A DNA stretch of 47,066 bases, from positions 1 to 47,066 of the forward strand of contig JAFMEV010000003.1 of assembly GCA_017856545.1 (NCBI GenBank), in the 5' to 3' direction. Made by a program: the position numbers and the translations under genes. The stretch is from Chitinophagaceae bacterium. GTDB lineage: Bacteria > Bacteroidota > Bacteroidia > Chitinophagales > Chitinophagaceae. The first letter of the stretch is position 1. Every line of letters starts with the position of its first letter. This document shows positions 38,958-47,066 of this stretch, piece by piece. The notes under the pieces are model-generated. The model worked only from the letters and a program-made list of their open reading frames with translations, ran no database searches and had not been told where the DNA came from.

Positions 38958-39683
38958 ATGAGTACAACAATTTGTTTTGACTTTGGCAATTCAAGATATA
39001 AAGCAGCTATTTTTAAAAATGGTCAGCTAGATGAAATTGTTGTTTTGGAAGACGCTAGTATCCAAACACTAAAAAACCTGGTTGAACAATGGAAGCCGAC
39101 AAAGACCATCTTGTCTTCGGTTGTGCATCATGATAAAGCCATTGAAAGCTTTTTGGAAACAATAGCCCCATTTCACTTGATTGGGCCCCATACCCAACTG
39201 AATTTTAGTACCCCAGTGGGAAAGCCAGAAACCATTGGTGCAGACAGAATTGCCCTATGTGCAGCTGCAGTGCATATGTATCCAAATCAGCATACATTGG
39301 CCATTTCCCTAGGAACCTGTATAACTTATAATTTTATCAATAATTCCCATGAATTTTTAGGGGGAAGTATCTCTCCTGGCATGCAAATGCGCTTCAAATC
39401 CATGCACGAACAGACGGCTTTACTACCATTAATCAAGCCTACAAAGGATTTCCCATTGGTGGGCTATGATACCAAAACCAACCTTTTGAGTGGTGTTGTT
39501 TGGGGCATGGCGGCTGAAATTAATGGTATCATAGAGGCATATGAAGCTAAATACAGCAACTTTAACGTGCTATTAACCGGGGGTGACCTTAGTTATTTTG
39601 TACCTCGCTTAAAAAAGAGGATATTTGCGGACCCAAATTTAATATTCAAAGGATTATATGCTATTAGCGAAACAAATCAGTAG
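38958..39683 (+). CDS. coaX: Type III pantothenate kinase
   Basis: TICFDFGNSRYKAAIF; PVGKPETIGADRIALCAAAV; ISLGTCITYNFI; GGSISPGMQMRFKSMHEQTALLP. Confidence 0.94.
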   Translation: MSTTICFDFGNSRYKAAIFKNGQLDEIVVLEDASIQTLKNLVEQWKPTKTILSSVVHHDKAIESFLETIAPFHLIGPHTQLNFSTPVGKPETIGADRIALCAAAVHMYPNQHTLAISLGTCITYNFINNSHEFLGGSISPGMQMRFKSMHEQTALLPLIKPTKDFPLVGYDTKTNLLSGVVWGMAAEINGIIEAYEAKYSNFNVLLTGGDLSYFVPRLKKRIFADPNLIFKGLYAISETNQ

Positions 39684-41040
39684 AGTAACCCTATTCTTAG
39701 TTTTAGTTTGTTATTTAACCCCTTCAAAGGCGCAAATCAACTCTCCATTTTCAAGATACGGATTAGGTAACGAAGTGTTGAATGGACAAAATGCAGCCAG
39801 CCAAGGAATGGGAGGTTTCTCCACTGCTTTTACTTCATCTATGAGTGGAAGTTATGGACAGAGTATCAACTTTAATAATCCTGCCAGTTATAGTCAGCAT
39901 TATATGACCACTTTTGATTTAGCGACCAGCTTAAGTCAAACCATCTTGCAAAGAATTGAACCATCAGCAAGAGAAAAGTCTGCTTATTTGGTACCAAATT
40001 ATTTAGCGATTGGTGTTCCAATAAATAAGAAAAAGAAAATTGGATTCGCATTTGGATTACAACCTCTAACAAGTATACGCTACTCTGTCAATCAAGTAGA
40101 AAACTTCAATGGACAAGATTCTTTGCTAAACAGTTACAGAGGTGATGGTGGTTTAAACCAATTATTTATTGGTGCAGCAAAAGGCTGGAAATATTTAAGT
40201 CTTGGTTTTAATACAGGATTTAATTTTGGTAGAAAAGATATTGAAACTTTTAAGACCATTTCTTATAACAGAGACTCTAGCTATTTCTATCAGTCAAAAT
40301 CTAGCACTAAAACTAGTTTCAGTGGGTTATTTTTAAAATTAGGTGCTCAAGGTGAATTCACTATTTTAAAGAAAGAGCGTCCAGCAATAAAAGAAAGAAC
40401 AGAATATACCATAAGTTATGGAGCTACTTATACTTTGGATCAAAGTTTAAGAGCCAAGCAAGATGTTACCAGAAGCATTGGTACTTATACTGCTAGCATT
40501 GAAACACCATTGGATACTGCTTTAAGTACAATCAATCAAAGAGGACGAATTACCCTTCCAAGTTTTATTTCTGTAGGATTTGCTTTGCATAAAAAAGAAA
40601 CCGTAGCGAGAGGTAGTTATGATCAGTGGGTATTTGGAATTGAAGTGAATCAAGCATCATGGAAAGATAGTTATAGCTTTTACGGAAAAAAAGATCCCCT
40701 ATCTAACTCATTAATGATTAGAGGTGGTATTCAATACAATCCAGATCCATATGCATTTGAAAATTATTGGTCTAGTGTAACATATAGAGTTGGATTCTTT
40801 AGCGGTAAAGATTATGTAAACATTGATAACAATGGATTAAAAATTACAGGATTTAGTTTAGGATTAGGATTACCTGTTAGAAAGTATCGCTCATATGACT
40901 ATCAATATACCATCTTAAATGCGGCTTTACAAATTGGTCAAAGAGGTAGTAATGCAAATAATTTCAAAGAAAATTTTGTTCAATTTACACTTGGATATAG
41001 TTTGAGTGATATGTGGTTTAATAAACGCAAATATGATTAG
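39658..41040 (+). CDS. Outer-membrane beta-barrel-like hypothetical protein
   Basis: Signal peptide; INSPFSRYGLGNEV…; overlaps the coaX end by 26 nt. Confidence 0.75.
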   Translation: MLLAKQISRVTLFLVLVCYLTPSKAQINSPFSRYGLGNEVLNGQNAASQGMGGFSTAFTSSMSGSYGQSINFNNPASYSQHYMTTFDLATSLSQTILQRIEPSAREKSAYLVPNYLAIGVPINKKKKIGFAFGLQPLTSIRYSVNQVENFNGQDSLLNSYRGDGGLNQLFIGAAKGWKYLSLGFNTGFNFGRKDIETFKTISYNRDSSYFYQSKSSTKTSFSGLFLKLGAQGEFTILKKERPAIKERTEYTISYGATYTLDQSLRAKQDVTRSIGTYTASIETPLDTALSTINQRGRITLPSFISVGFALHKKETVARGSYDQWVFGIEVNQASWKDSYSFYGKKDPLSNSLMIRGGIQYNPDPYAFENYWSSVTYRVGFFSGKDYVNIDNNGLKITGFSLGLGLPVRKYRSYDYQYTILNAALQIGQRGSNANNFKENFVQFTLGYSLSDMWFNKRKYD

Positions 41041-41623
41041 TCATTCCTATAAGAAATTTAATCACTGGGCAGTTGCTTTAATCAGTAGCTGCTTTTTTAT
41101 GGCTTCTTGTGAGAATAATGTAAATGAAGTAAGAAATTTAGGAAAGAAAAATGGTGGCGTAGATATTGGAAAAGATGTTGCCATTTATATGAGTAGTGGA
41201 GGTAAAATGTCTGCAAAAATTATGGGGCCTATCATGAATAGATACTTGCAAGACAGTAGTAAGATGGTAGAATTTCCCAATAACATATATGTAGATTTTT
41301 TTAAAGACAGTGCCAAAGTAGATAGTAAGCTTAGAGCGAATTATGCCAATTATAAAGAGACAGAAAATAAGATATTTTTACAAGGCAATGTGGTAGTATT
41401 TAATTTACAAGGTGATACACTTTGGTGTCAAGAAATGTTTTGGGATCAAGAAACTGGAAAATTTCATACAGATAAAGATGTTATCGTAAAACAGCATAAT
41501 CCACAAGTTAAAACATTTGGAAAAGGCTTTGAAGCCAATCAAGATTTAACAGATATTCGTATCTTTCAAGTACAGCCTAATAGCTATGCAATCCTTAATG
41601 ACAGTAGTACAATACAACCTTAA
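41033..41623 (+). CDS. LptC-like LPS export periplasmic lipoprotein
   Basis: Lipobox-like FFMASCENN; YMSSGGKMSAKIMGPIMNRY…FFKDSAKVDSKLRANYANYKETENKIFLQGNVVVFNLQGDTLWCQEMFWDQ. Confidence 0.8.
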   Translation: MISHSYKKFNHWAVALISSCFFMASCENNVNEVRNLGKKNGGVDIGKDVAIYMSSGGKMSAKIMGPIMNRYLQDSSKMVEFPNNIYVDFFKDSAKVDSKLRANYANYKETENKIFLQGNVVVFNLQGDTLWCQEMFWDQETGKFHTDKDVIVKQHNPQVKTFGKGFEANQDLTDIRIFQVQPNSYAILNDSSTIQP

Positions 41624-41633
41624 ATAAAATATG

Positions 41634-42623
41634 ATGGAATATAGAAAGATGGGTAAAACAGGGCTTCAATTAAGCACATTAAGCTTTGGAAGTTGGGTTA
41701 CTTTTCACAAACAAATTAACGATGGTATTGCAGATACCTTAATGGGCATGGCATATGATGCAGGCGTAAATTTCTTTGATAATGCAGAAGTATATGCAGC
41801 AGGAGAAAGTGAAAAAATGATGGGTCGTGTTTTAGCAAAGAAAAAATGGGATAGAACAAGTTATGTACTTTCTTCTAAAGCGTATTTTGGATGGAGAGGA
41901 AAAGAAAATAAACCCAATCAAACAGGATTGAGTAGAAAACATTTAACCGAAGCATGTCACGAAGCCTTACAAAGAATGCAAACGGATTATTTGGATTTAT
42001 ATTTCTGTCATAGACCAGATAAAACCACTCCCATTGAAGAAGTAGTGCACACCATGAATACTTTAATTCAACAAGGCAAGATTTTATATTGGGGCACAAG
42101 TGAGTGGAGCGGTGTAGAAATTATGGAAGCACATAGAGTGGCAGAAAAATACAGATTGATTGGACCTAGTATGGAGCAACCTCAATACAATATGTTTGAG
42201 CGTCAAAAAGTAGAAGTAGAGTACAATGAAATTTATAAAAATGTGGGATTAGGAACTACTATTTGGAGTCCATTAGCAGCGGGACTTTTAACGGGAAAAT
42301 ACAATGATGATATTCCAGAAGGATCAAGATTTCAATTAGAAGGATTTGAGTGGTTGAGAGATAGATGGTTGATGCAGGATAAAATTAGAAAAGTACAACA
42401 ACTAAGCGCACTTGCAAAAGCATTAAAAGTAAGCACAGCTTCATTAAGTATTGCATGGTGTATTAAAAACCCCAATGTAAGTACGGCTATCTTAGGTGCA
42501 ACCAGTGAAGCACAATTAAAAGATAATTTAACCGCCATAGATACTGCAACATTATTAACTCCAGAAATCATGGAGCAAATAGAAGGCATTATCGAAACCA
42601 AACCAGCTTTCCCTGAGTGGTAA
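41634..42623 (+). CDS. Aldo/keto reductase (Kv-beta-like)
   Basis: YRKMGKTGLQLSTLSFGSWVTF; FFDNAEVYAAGESEKMMGRVL; YLDLYFCHRPDKTTPIEE; ILYWGTSEWSG. Confidence 0.94.
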   Translation: MEYRKMGKTGLQLSTLSFGSWVTFHKQINDGIADTLMGMAYDAGVNFFDNAEVYAAGESEKMMGRVLAKKKWDRTSYVLSSKAYFGWRGKENKPNQTGLSRKHLTEACHEALQRMQTDYLDLYFCHRPDKTTPIEEVVHTMNTLIQQGKILYWGTSEWSGVEIMEAHRVAEKYRLIGPSMEQPQYNMFERQKVEVEYNEIYKNVGLGTTIWSPLAAGLLTGKYNDDIPEGSRFQLEGFEWLRDRWLMQDKIRKVQQLSALAKALKVSTASLSIAWCIKNPNVSTAILGATSEAQLKDNLTAIDTATLLTPEIMEQIEGIIETKPAFPEW

Positions 42624-42636
42624 ATAAATAAAAAAT

Positions 42637-43872
42637 ATGATTTTCGCCATTATTGCATCTTTATTGTTGATCGGCTTTTTCTCGGGCTATGAAATTGGAT
42701 TCGTCAGTGCCAATAGATTAAGTTTGGAATTAAAGAAAAAGCAAGGAAGTCGTGCGGGAAATATTTTAGCAAAATTCTTAGAAGCCCCTACCCAATTCAT
42801 TGGCACCTGTTTAATTGGATTAAATATTTCATTGGTAATATTTGGTATTTTATTTGAAGAGGCTTTGCATGAATATGTTTGGTCAGCATTTAATTTAGGA
42901 CCTTATGCCATTCTTTTTGGAAATACAGTGGTATCTACTTTAGTGATTTTATTAATTGGAGAATTAGTACCTAAAGCCATCTTCAAAGCAAGAGCGGCAT
43001 CCATGATTACTAGTTTTGCTCCCTTAGCCAACTTTTTTCATTTACTCTTTAAGCCATTAACCATTGTACTAGTGAATTTGGCACAATGGGTTTTAAAAAA
43101 CTTATTCAATGTAAAATTGATCAATAAGAAAGAAGCATTCAATAAAGTTGACTTAGCCCACTTTGTTCAACAAACAAAAGACGAACAAAATCAACAAGAC
43201 CTAAACACAGATTTATTTGAGAATGCCTTAAGCTTACCCGATATCAAAATAAGAGAATGTTTGGTGCCAAGAACAGAAATTATTGGCGTCGAAATCAATA
43301 CCTCATTAGATGCATTGCAAAAAATATTTGAAGAAACTAAACTAAGTAAACTTATTGTTTATGAAGAAAGCTTAGATAGTATCGTGGGGTATGTTCATCA
43401 ATTAGATTTATTTAAGAAGCCAACCAAGTTAGCAAGTGTATTACATTCCATACCATTGGTACCAGAAAGTATGAGCGCTGCAGATTTAATTAATTTATTT
43501 TCCAAGAAAAGAAAGAGTATTGCTTGGGTAGTAGACGAGTTTGGCGGAACAGCTGGAATTGTGACCATGGAAGATGTATTGGAAGAGATATTCGGAGAAA
43601 TTGATGATGAGTATGATGAGCAAGAATTTTTAGAAAAGCAATTATCAGATACTGAATTTATATTTAGTGGCAGACTAGAATTGGATTACTTATATGAAAA
43701 ATATGGTATCGACTTTTCTGCAGATAGCGCTGAGACCCTTAGTGGCTATTTAATTCACAATTACGAGTCTATCCCGAAGGTGAGAACTACTATGCAATTG
43801 GCTCATTTTGACGCAGAAATATTGTCTGTGAGTGATACTAGGATTGAGAAGGTGAAAATAAGGATCCGATAG
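42637..43872 (+). CDS. Hemolysin family protein (DUF21-CBS-CorC_HlyC)
   Basis: N-terminal DUF21 TM region, CBS pair, VDEFGGTAGIVTMEDVLEEIFGEIDDEYDEQE. Confidence 0.92.
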   Translation: MIFAIIASLLLIGFFSGYEIGFVSANRLSLELKKKQGSRAGNILAKFLEAPTQFIGTCLIGLNISLVIFGILFEEALHEYVWSAFNLGPYAILFGNTVVSTLVILLIGELVPKAIFKARAASMITSFAPLANFFHLLFKPLTIVLVNLAQWVLKNLFNVKLINKKEAFNKVDLAHFVQQTKDEQNQQDLNTDLFENALSLPDIKIRECLVPRTEIIGVEINTSLDALQKIFEETKLSKLIVYEESLDSIVGYVHQLDLFKKPTKLASVLHSIPLVPESMSAADLINLFSKKRKSIAWVVDEFGGTAGIVTMEDVLEEIFGEIDDEYDEQEFLEKQLSDTEFIFSGRLELDYLYEKYGIDFSADSAETLSGYLIHNYESIPKVRTTMQLAHFDAEILSVSDTRIEKVKIRIR

Positions 43873-43943
43873 TGTAAAATTTAAGGCTCAAACCCCCATA
43901 ATTCCTCTAAAAAAAGTAACTTTATTGCTCATTCATTTTTCGC

Positions 43944-44795
43944 ATGGCAATATTCGATAGATTCAAATCAGACGAGCATTCAGAGATGTCTTTTATAGAT
44001 CATTTGGAGGTATTAAGGGGTACTATAGTTCGTTCTTTATTTTCTATTTTAATAGCTTTTGTAACGCTATTCATATACAGAGACTGGATTATGGATCATG
44101 TTATTATGGGTCCACTCTATCCAGATTTTATAACTTATAAAGCATTCTGTGACCTAAGCCATTATTTACACTTAGGGGATTCACTATGTATGCCGCCAGT
44201 AAAAGTAACTTTACAAAGCACTACTTTCGGTGGACAATTTTTAAGCGCTATTAGTATGGCATTTATTGGTGCCATCATTGTTGCTTTTCCATTTATTTTT
44301 TGGCAGTTTTGGTCTTTTGTAAAACCAGCATTAAAAGAAAACGAATTAAAGAATACGAGATTCATGATTTTCTTTGTTTCTTTTTTCTTTTTTGTAGGAG
44401 CTGCATTTGGATTTTTTATACTAGGTCCATTTACCTTTAACTTCTTAGCTGGATTTCAATTAGGTACTAGAGGTGCAGTAACCACCATCCCTACTTTTGC
44501 AGATTATATTGATAATCTAACCAATCTCATATTAGGCTGTGGCATTGCATTTGAAATGCCAGTGATTATGTTCCTATTAACAAAGATTGGTATCGTAACT
44601 CCTAAGTTTTTGAGAAGCGTAAGAAAATACGCTGTGATTGTAATCTTGGTAATTTCAGCCTTTATTACACCAAGTCCAGATTGGTATAGCCAAACAATTG
44701 TATTCATTCCATTATATTCATTATTTGAATTTAGTATCATTGTTTCTGCATGGGCATACAGGTCTGTACAGAAAGCAGATGAGGAATGGGATTAA
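43944..44795 (+). CDS. tatC: Twin-arginine translocase subunit TatC
   Basis: EMSFIDHLEVLRGTIVRSLFSILIAF; FPFIFWQFWSFVKPALKENE; GCGIAFEMPVIMFLL; SAFITPSPDWYSQ. Confidence 0.96.
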   Translation: MAIFDRFKSDEHSEMSFIDHLEVLRGTIVRSLFSILIAFVTLFIYRDWIMDHVIMGPLYPDFITYKAFCDLSHYLHLGDSLCMPPVKVTLQSTTFGGQFLSAISMAFIGAIIVAFPFIFWQFWSFVKPALKENELKNTRFMIFFVSFFFFVGAAFGFFILGPFTFNFLAGFQLGTRGAVTTIPTFADYIDNLTNLILGCGIAFEMPVIMFLLTKIGIVTPKFLRSVRKYAVIVILVISAFITPSPDWYSQTIVFIPLYSLFEFSIIVSAWAYRSVQKADEEWD

Positions 44796-44817
44796 ATTAA
44801 AAACTAAAACGATCATT

Positions 44818-45270
44818 ATGGCATTTGTTTTTGATGCAAGCAAACCTATTGCAATGGGTGCTGATCATGCAGGAGTAGATTATAAAGATCAAGTGAAGAC
44901 TTGGTTAGAATCTCAAGGATATACTGTAAAAGATTTTGGAACTCATGGGAAAGACTCTGTGGACTATCCAGATTTTGCGCATCCTACAGCGAGTAGTGTA
45001 GAAACAGGAGAAGCAGCTTTTGGAATTTTATTTTGCGGAAGTGCTAATGGAGTGGCGATGACAGCCAATAAACATGCAGGTATTCGTGCTGGATTGTGCT
45101 GGGAAAAAGAGATTGCAGAATTAACGCGATTGCACAACGATGCTAATATGATATGTATTCCTGCTAGATACGTAAGTATCGAAAAGGCAAAAGAAATGAT
45201 TGCGGTATTTATGGAAACAAATTACGAAGGAGGAAGACATCAAAATAGAGTCAATAAAATCACTTGTTAA
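44818..45270 (+). CDS. rpiB: Ribose 5-phosphate isomerase B
   Basis: IAMGADHAGVDYKDQVKTWLESQGYTVKDFGTHGKDSVDYPDFAH; GILFCGSANGVAMTANKHAGIRAGLCW; start at MAFVFDASK. Confidence 0.95.
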   Translation: MAFVFDASKPIAMGADHAGVDYKDQVKTWLESQGYTVKDFGTHGKDSVDYPDFAHPTASSVETGEAAFGILFCGSANGVAMTANKHAGIRAGLCWEKEIAELTRLHNDANMICIPARYVSIEKAKEMIAVFMETNYEGGRHQNRVNKITC

Positions 45271-45284
45271 TTAAAATATCAACT

Positions 45285-46805
45285 ATGAAAAAAGGGATTT
45301 GGATTTTAATTGCTTTTATTAGCACAACTACTTTTGCTCAAAAAGCAGAAGACTTAAAGAAATTCGGAAAGTACATTACACAAGAAGGATTAAAAGAAAA
45401 ATTAAGTGTAATTGCAAGTGCCGAAATGGAAGGTCGTGAAACTGCTACACCAGGTCAAAAGAAAGCAGCAGCATATATTGAATCTCAATTTAAAAAATGG
45501 GGATTACAACCAGGTAATGGTGCTAGCTATCAACAAGTTTATCCTGTATACCAAGATGCTTTAACAGAAAAAAGCTTAACTGTAAATGGAAAAACATTTG
45601 AATGGGATAAAGATTTTTCATTCTCATTACAGACCATAGGTACAGGTAATTTCAATTATACCAATGTAGTATATGCGGGTTATGGAATAGTAGATGCTGC
45701 AAATGGCATCAACGATTATGAGAACCTAGATGTACAAGGAAAATTAGTCATTGTATCAGAAGGTAGTGCAGCAGGTATCCCTACCATGGGACAAGGTGGC
45801 AATAGAGCTTTCAATGCTAATCCAGCTTCTCCAATGTCAAAGATGAGAAATGCAATGGCAAAAGGCGCAGCAGGTTTATGTATTATTAATGCAGACTTCC
45901 CAAAGAAGACAGCAACTCCCACCAAAGGAAATATGTATGTCAAAGCAAATACTGCTAAAGGTTTTGCTATGTTAAGTATTTCAAAAACATTGGCTAATGA
46001 AATACTAGGAACAAGTAACTATACTAAAGGAAGTTTTGCCACTCAAGTAAATTTAGTAGCCACCAAAGTGACTGAAAATTTAGAAAGTAGCAATGTAGTA
46101 GGCTATGTTCCTGGTACAGATAAAAAAGATGAATATTTAGTGGTATCTGCGCACTATGATCATTTAGGAAAAAGAGGTGATGTAATTTGGTATGGTGCAG
46201 ATGATGATGGATCAGGTACAGTAAGTGTTATGCAAATGGCAGAAACATTTGCACAAGCTGCAAAAAAAGGAAAAGGCCCAAGAAGATCTGTTGTTTTTAT
46301 CATTGTTAGTGGAGAAGAAAAAGGATTATGGGGATCTGACTACTATTCAGAGCATCCATTATTCCCTTTAGCCAACACTACTGCTGATTTAAATATTGAC
46401 ATGGTTGGTAGAGTAGATACAGAAAGACAAACAGCAGATTCTTTAAACTATGTATATGTTATTGGGCACGATAAATTAAGCACTGATTTACCTATCATCA
46501 ATGAAGCTGCTAACAAAGCATCTACCAATTTAACATTGGATTATAAGTATGATGACCCAGCAGATAAAAACATGATTTACTATAGAAGCGACCATTACAA
46601 CTTTGCAAAAAAAGGCGTACCTGTATTATTCTTCTATGATGGAATGTTATTAGCAGATTATCACCAACCTACAGATACCATTGAGAAAATCAATTTTGAT
46701 TTGATGCAAAGAAGAGTGATGATGATATATTACACTGCCGCAGAAATGGCCAACAGAGATGAGATGTTAAAGAGAGATCTTAAATTAAACATGCCTTCTC
46801 GTTAA
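45285..46805 (+). CDS. M28 family zinc peptidase with inserted PA-like domain, exported
   Basis: Signal peptide; SAHYDHLGKRGDVIWYGADDDGSGTVSVMQMAE; VSGEEKGLWGSDYYSEHP; LNIDMVGRVD. Confidence 0.93.
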   Translation: MKKGIWILIAFISTTTFAQKAEDLKKFGKYITQEGLKEKLSVIASAEMEGRETATPGQKKAAAYIESQFKKWGLQPGNGASYQQVYPVYQDALTEKSLTVNGKTFEWDKDFSFSLQTIGTGNFNYTNVVYAGYGIVDAANGINDYENLDVQGKLVIVSEGSAAGIPTMGQGGNRAFNANPASPMSKMRNAMAKGAAGLCIINADFPKKTATPTKGNMYVKANTAKGFAMLSISKTLANEILGTSNYTKGSFATQVNLVATKVTENLESSNVVGYVPGTDKKDEYLVVSAHYDHLGKRGDVIWYGADDDGSGTVSVMQMAETFAQAAKKGKGPRRSVVFIIVSGEEKGLWGSDYYSEHPLFPLANTTADLNIDMVGRVDTERQTADSLNYVYVIGHDKLSTDLPIINEAANKASTNLTLDYKYDDPADKNMIYYRSDHYNFAKKGVPVLFFYDGMLLADYHQPTDTIEKINFDLMQRRVMMIYYTAAEMANRDEMLKRDLKLNMPSR

Positions 46806-46820
46806 TCTTTAATAAAGTAA

Positions 46821-46895
46821 GTTTGAAAAAATACCTCATTCTCGCTCTCGATCGCAAGCTCAAACGTTCGCTCGTATGAGTATTTCTTTCAAACT
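46821..46895. repeat. Imperfect long palindrome with GC-richer core (REP-like candidate)
   Basis: GTTTGAAAAAATACCTCAT … ATGAGTATTTCTTTCAAAC arms around CTCGCTCTCGATCGCAAGCTCAAACGTTCGCTCG. Confidence 0.55.
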
Positions 46896-46911
46896 TTATA
46901 ACATATAAAAC

Positions 46912-46948
46912 ATAAAGAAGCCCTTAAGTAATTTAAGGGCTTCTTTAT
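46912..46948. terminator. Bidirectional intrinsic terminator between convergent genes
   Basis: ATAAAGAAGCCCTTAA-GTAAT-TTAAGGGCTTCTTTAT, perfect 16-nt arms. Confidence 0.93.
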
Positions 46949-46969
46949 TATACAGGCGGGAAACCTGAT

Positions 46970-46987
46970 AGAATGAGGTATTTTTTC
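46970..46987. repeat. Perfect inverted copy of 46825-46842
   Basis: AGAATGAGGTATTTTTTC is the exact reverse complement of GAAAAAATACCTCATTCT. Confidence 0.8.
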
Positions 46988-47006
46988 TAAAGCTATATTA
47001 ATCGGA

Positions 47007-47066
47007 TTACTGGCCAAGAATATAAGCGAAGATTAGTGGAACTACGATAGTAGCATCACTCTCTAC
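47007..47066 (-). CDS. C-terminal fragment of a minus-strand CDS (…VESDATIVVPLIFAYILGQ*), possibly deoxyhypusine synthase-like
   Basis: Open minus-strand frame running off the window edge; family guess from the DATI.PL motif only. Confidence 0.45.
   Translation of the reverse strand, partial: VESDATIVVPLIFAYILGQ

Noticed and set aside
1-47066. CRISPR array, prophage, transposon, restriction-modification or toxin-antitoxin system
   Set aside because: No regularly spaced direct repeats, integrase, transposase, methyltransferase or TA-like gene pair was found; gene content is housekeeping.

Overview
AT-rich chromosomal segment from a Bacteroidota bacterium, probably Chitinophagaceae-like. Evidence for this is the TAnnTTTG -7 elements, the split metH, a bTHX ribosomal protein, a futalosine-pathway gene and a two-domain PspC protein. 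About 44 protein-coding genes are densely packed, and most are housekeeping: SWIM/SNF2 helicase, comB-like, ssb, gcvT, PspC/PadR, paired M16 peptidases, mqnC, an ECF sigma cluster, serS, gcvH, kup, a UvrD-nuclease fusion, recR, split metH, a LOG-family protein, xth, HU, bTHX, meaB, coaX, lptC-like, a CorC-like protein, tatC, rpiB and an M28 peptidase. I see no CRISPR array, prophage, IS element, tRNA or rRNA. The most interesting signals are non-coding: (1) a structured leader before metH that fits a SAM-II-like H-type pseudoknot whose 3' strand can instead pair into a nested downstream hairpin; (2) a perfect inverted repeat overlapping the padR-pspC promoter; (3) a long palindromic element with a second inverted arm near the right end; (4) a structured intergenic region of about 250 nt upstream of HU. 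All family assignments come from reading sequence and motifs, with no database search.
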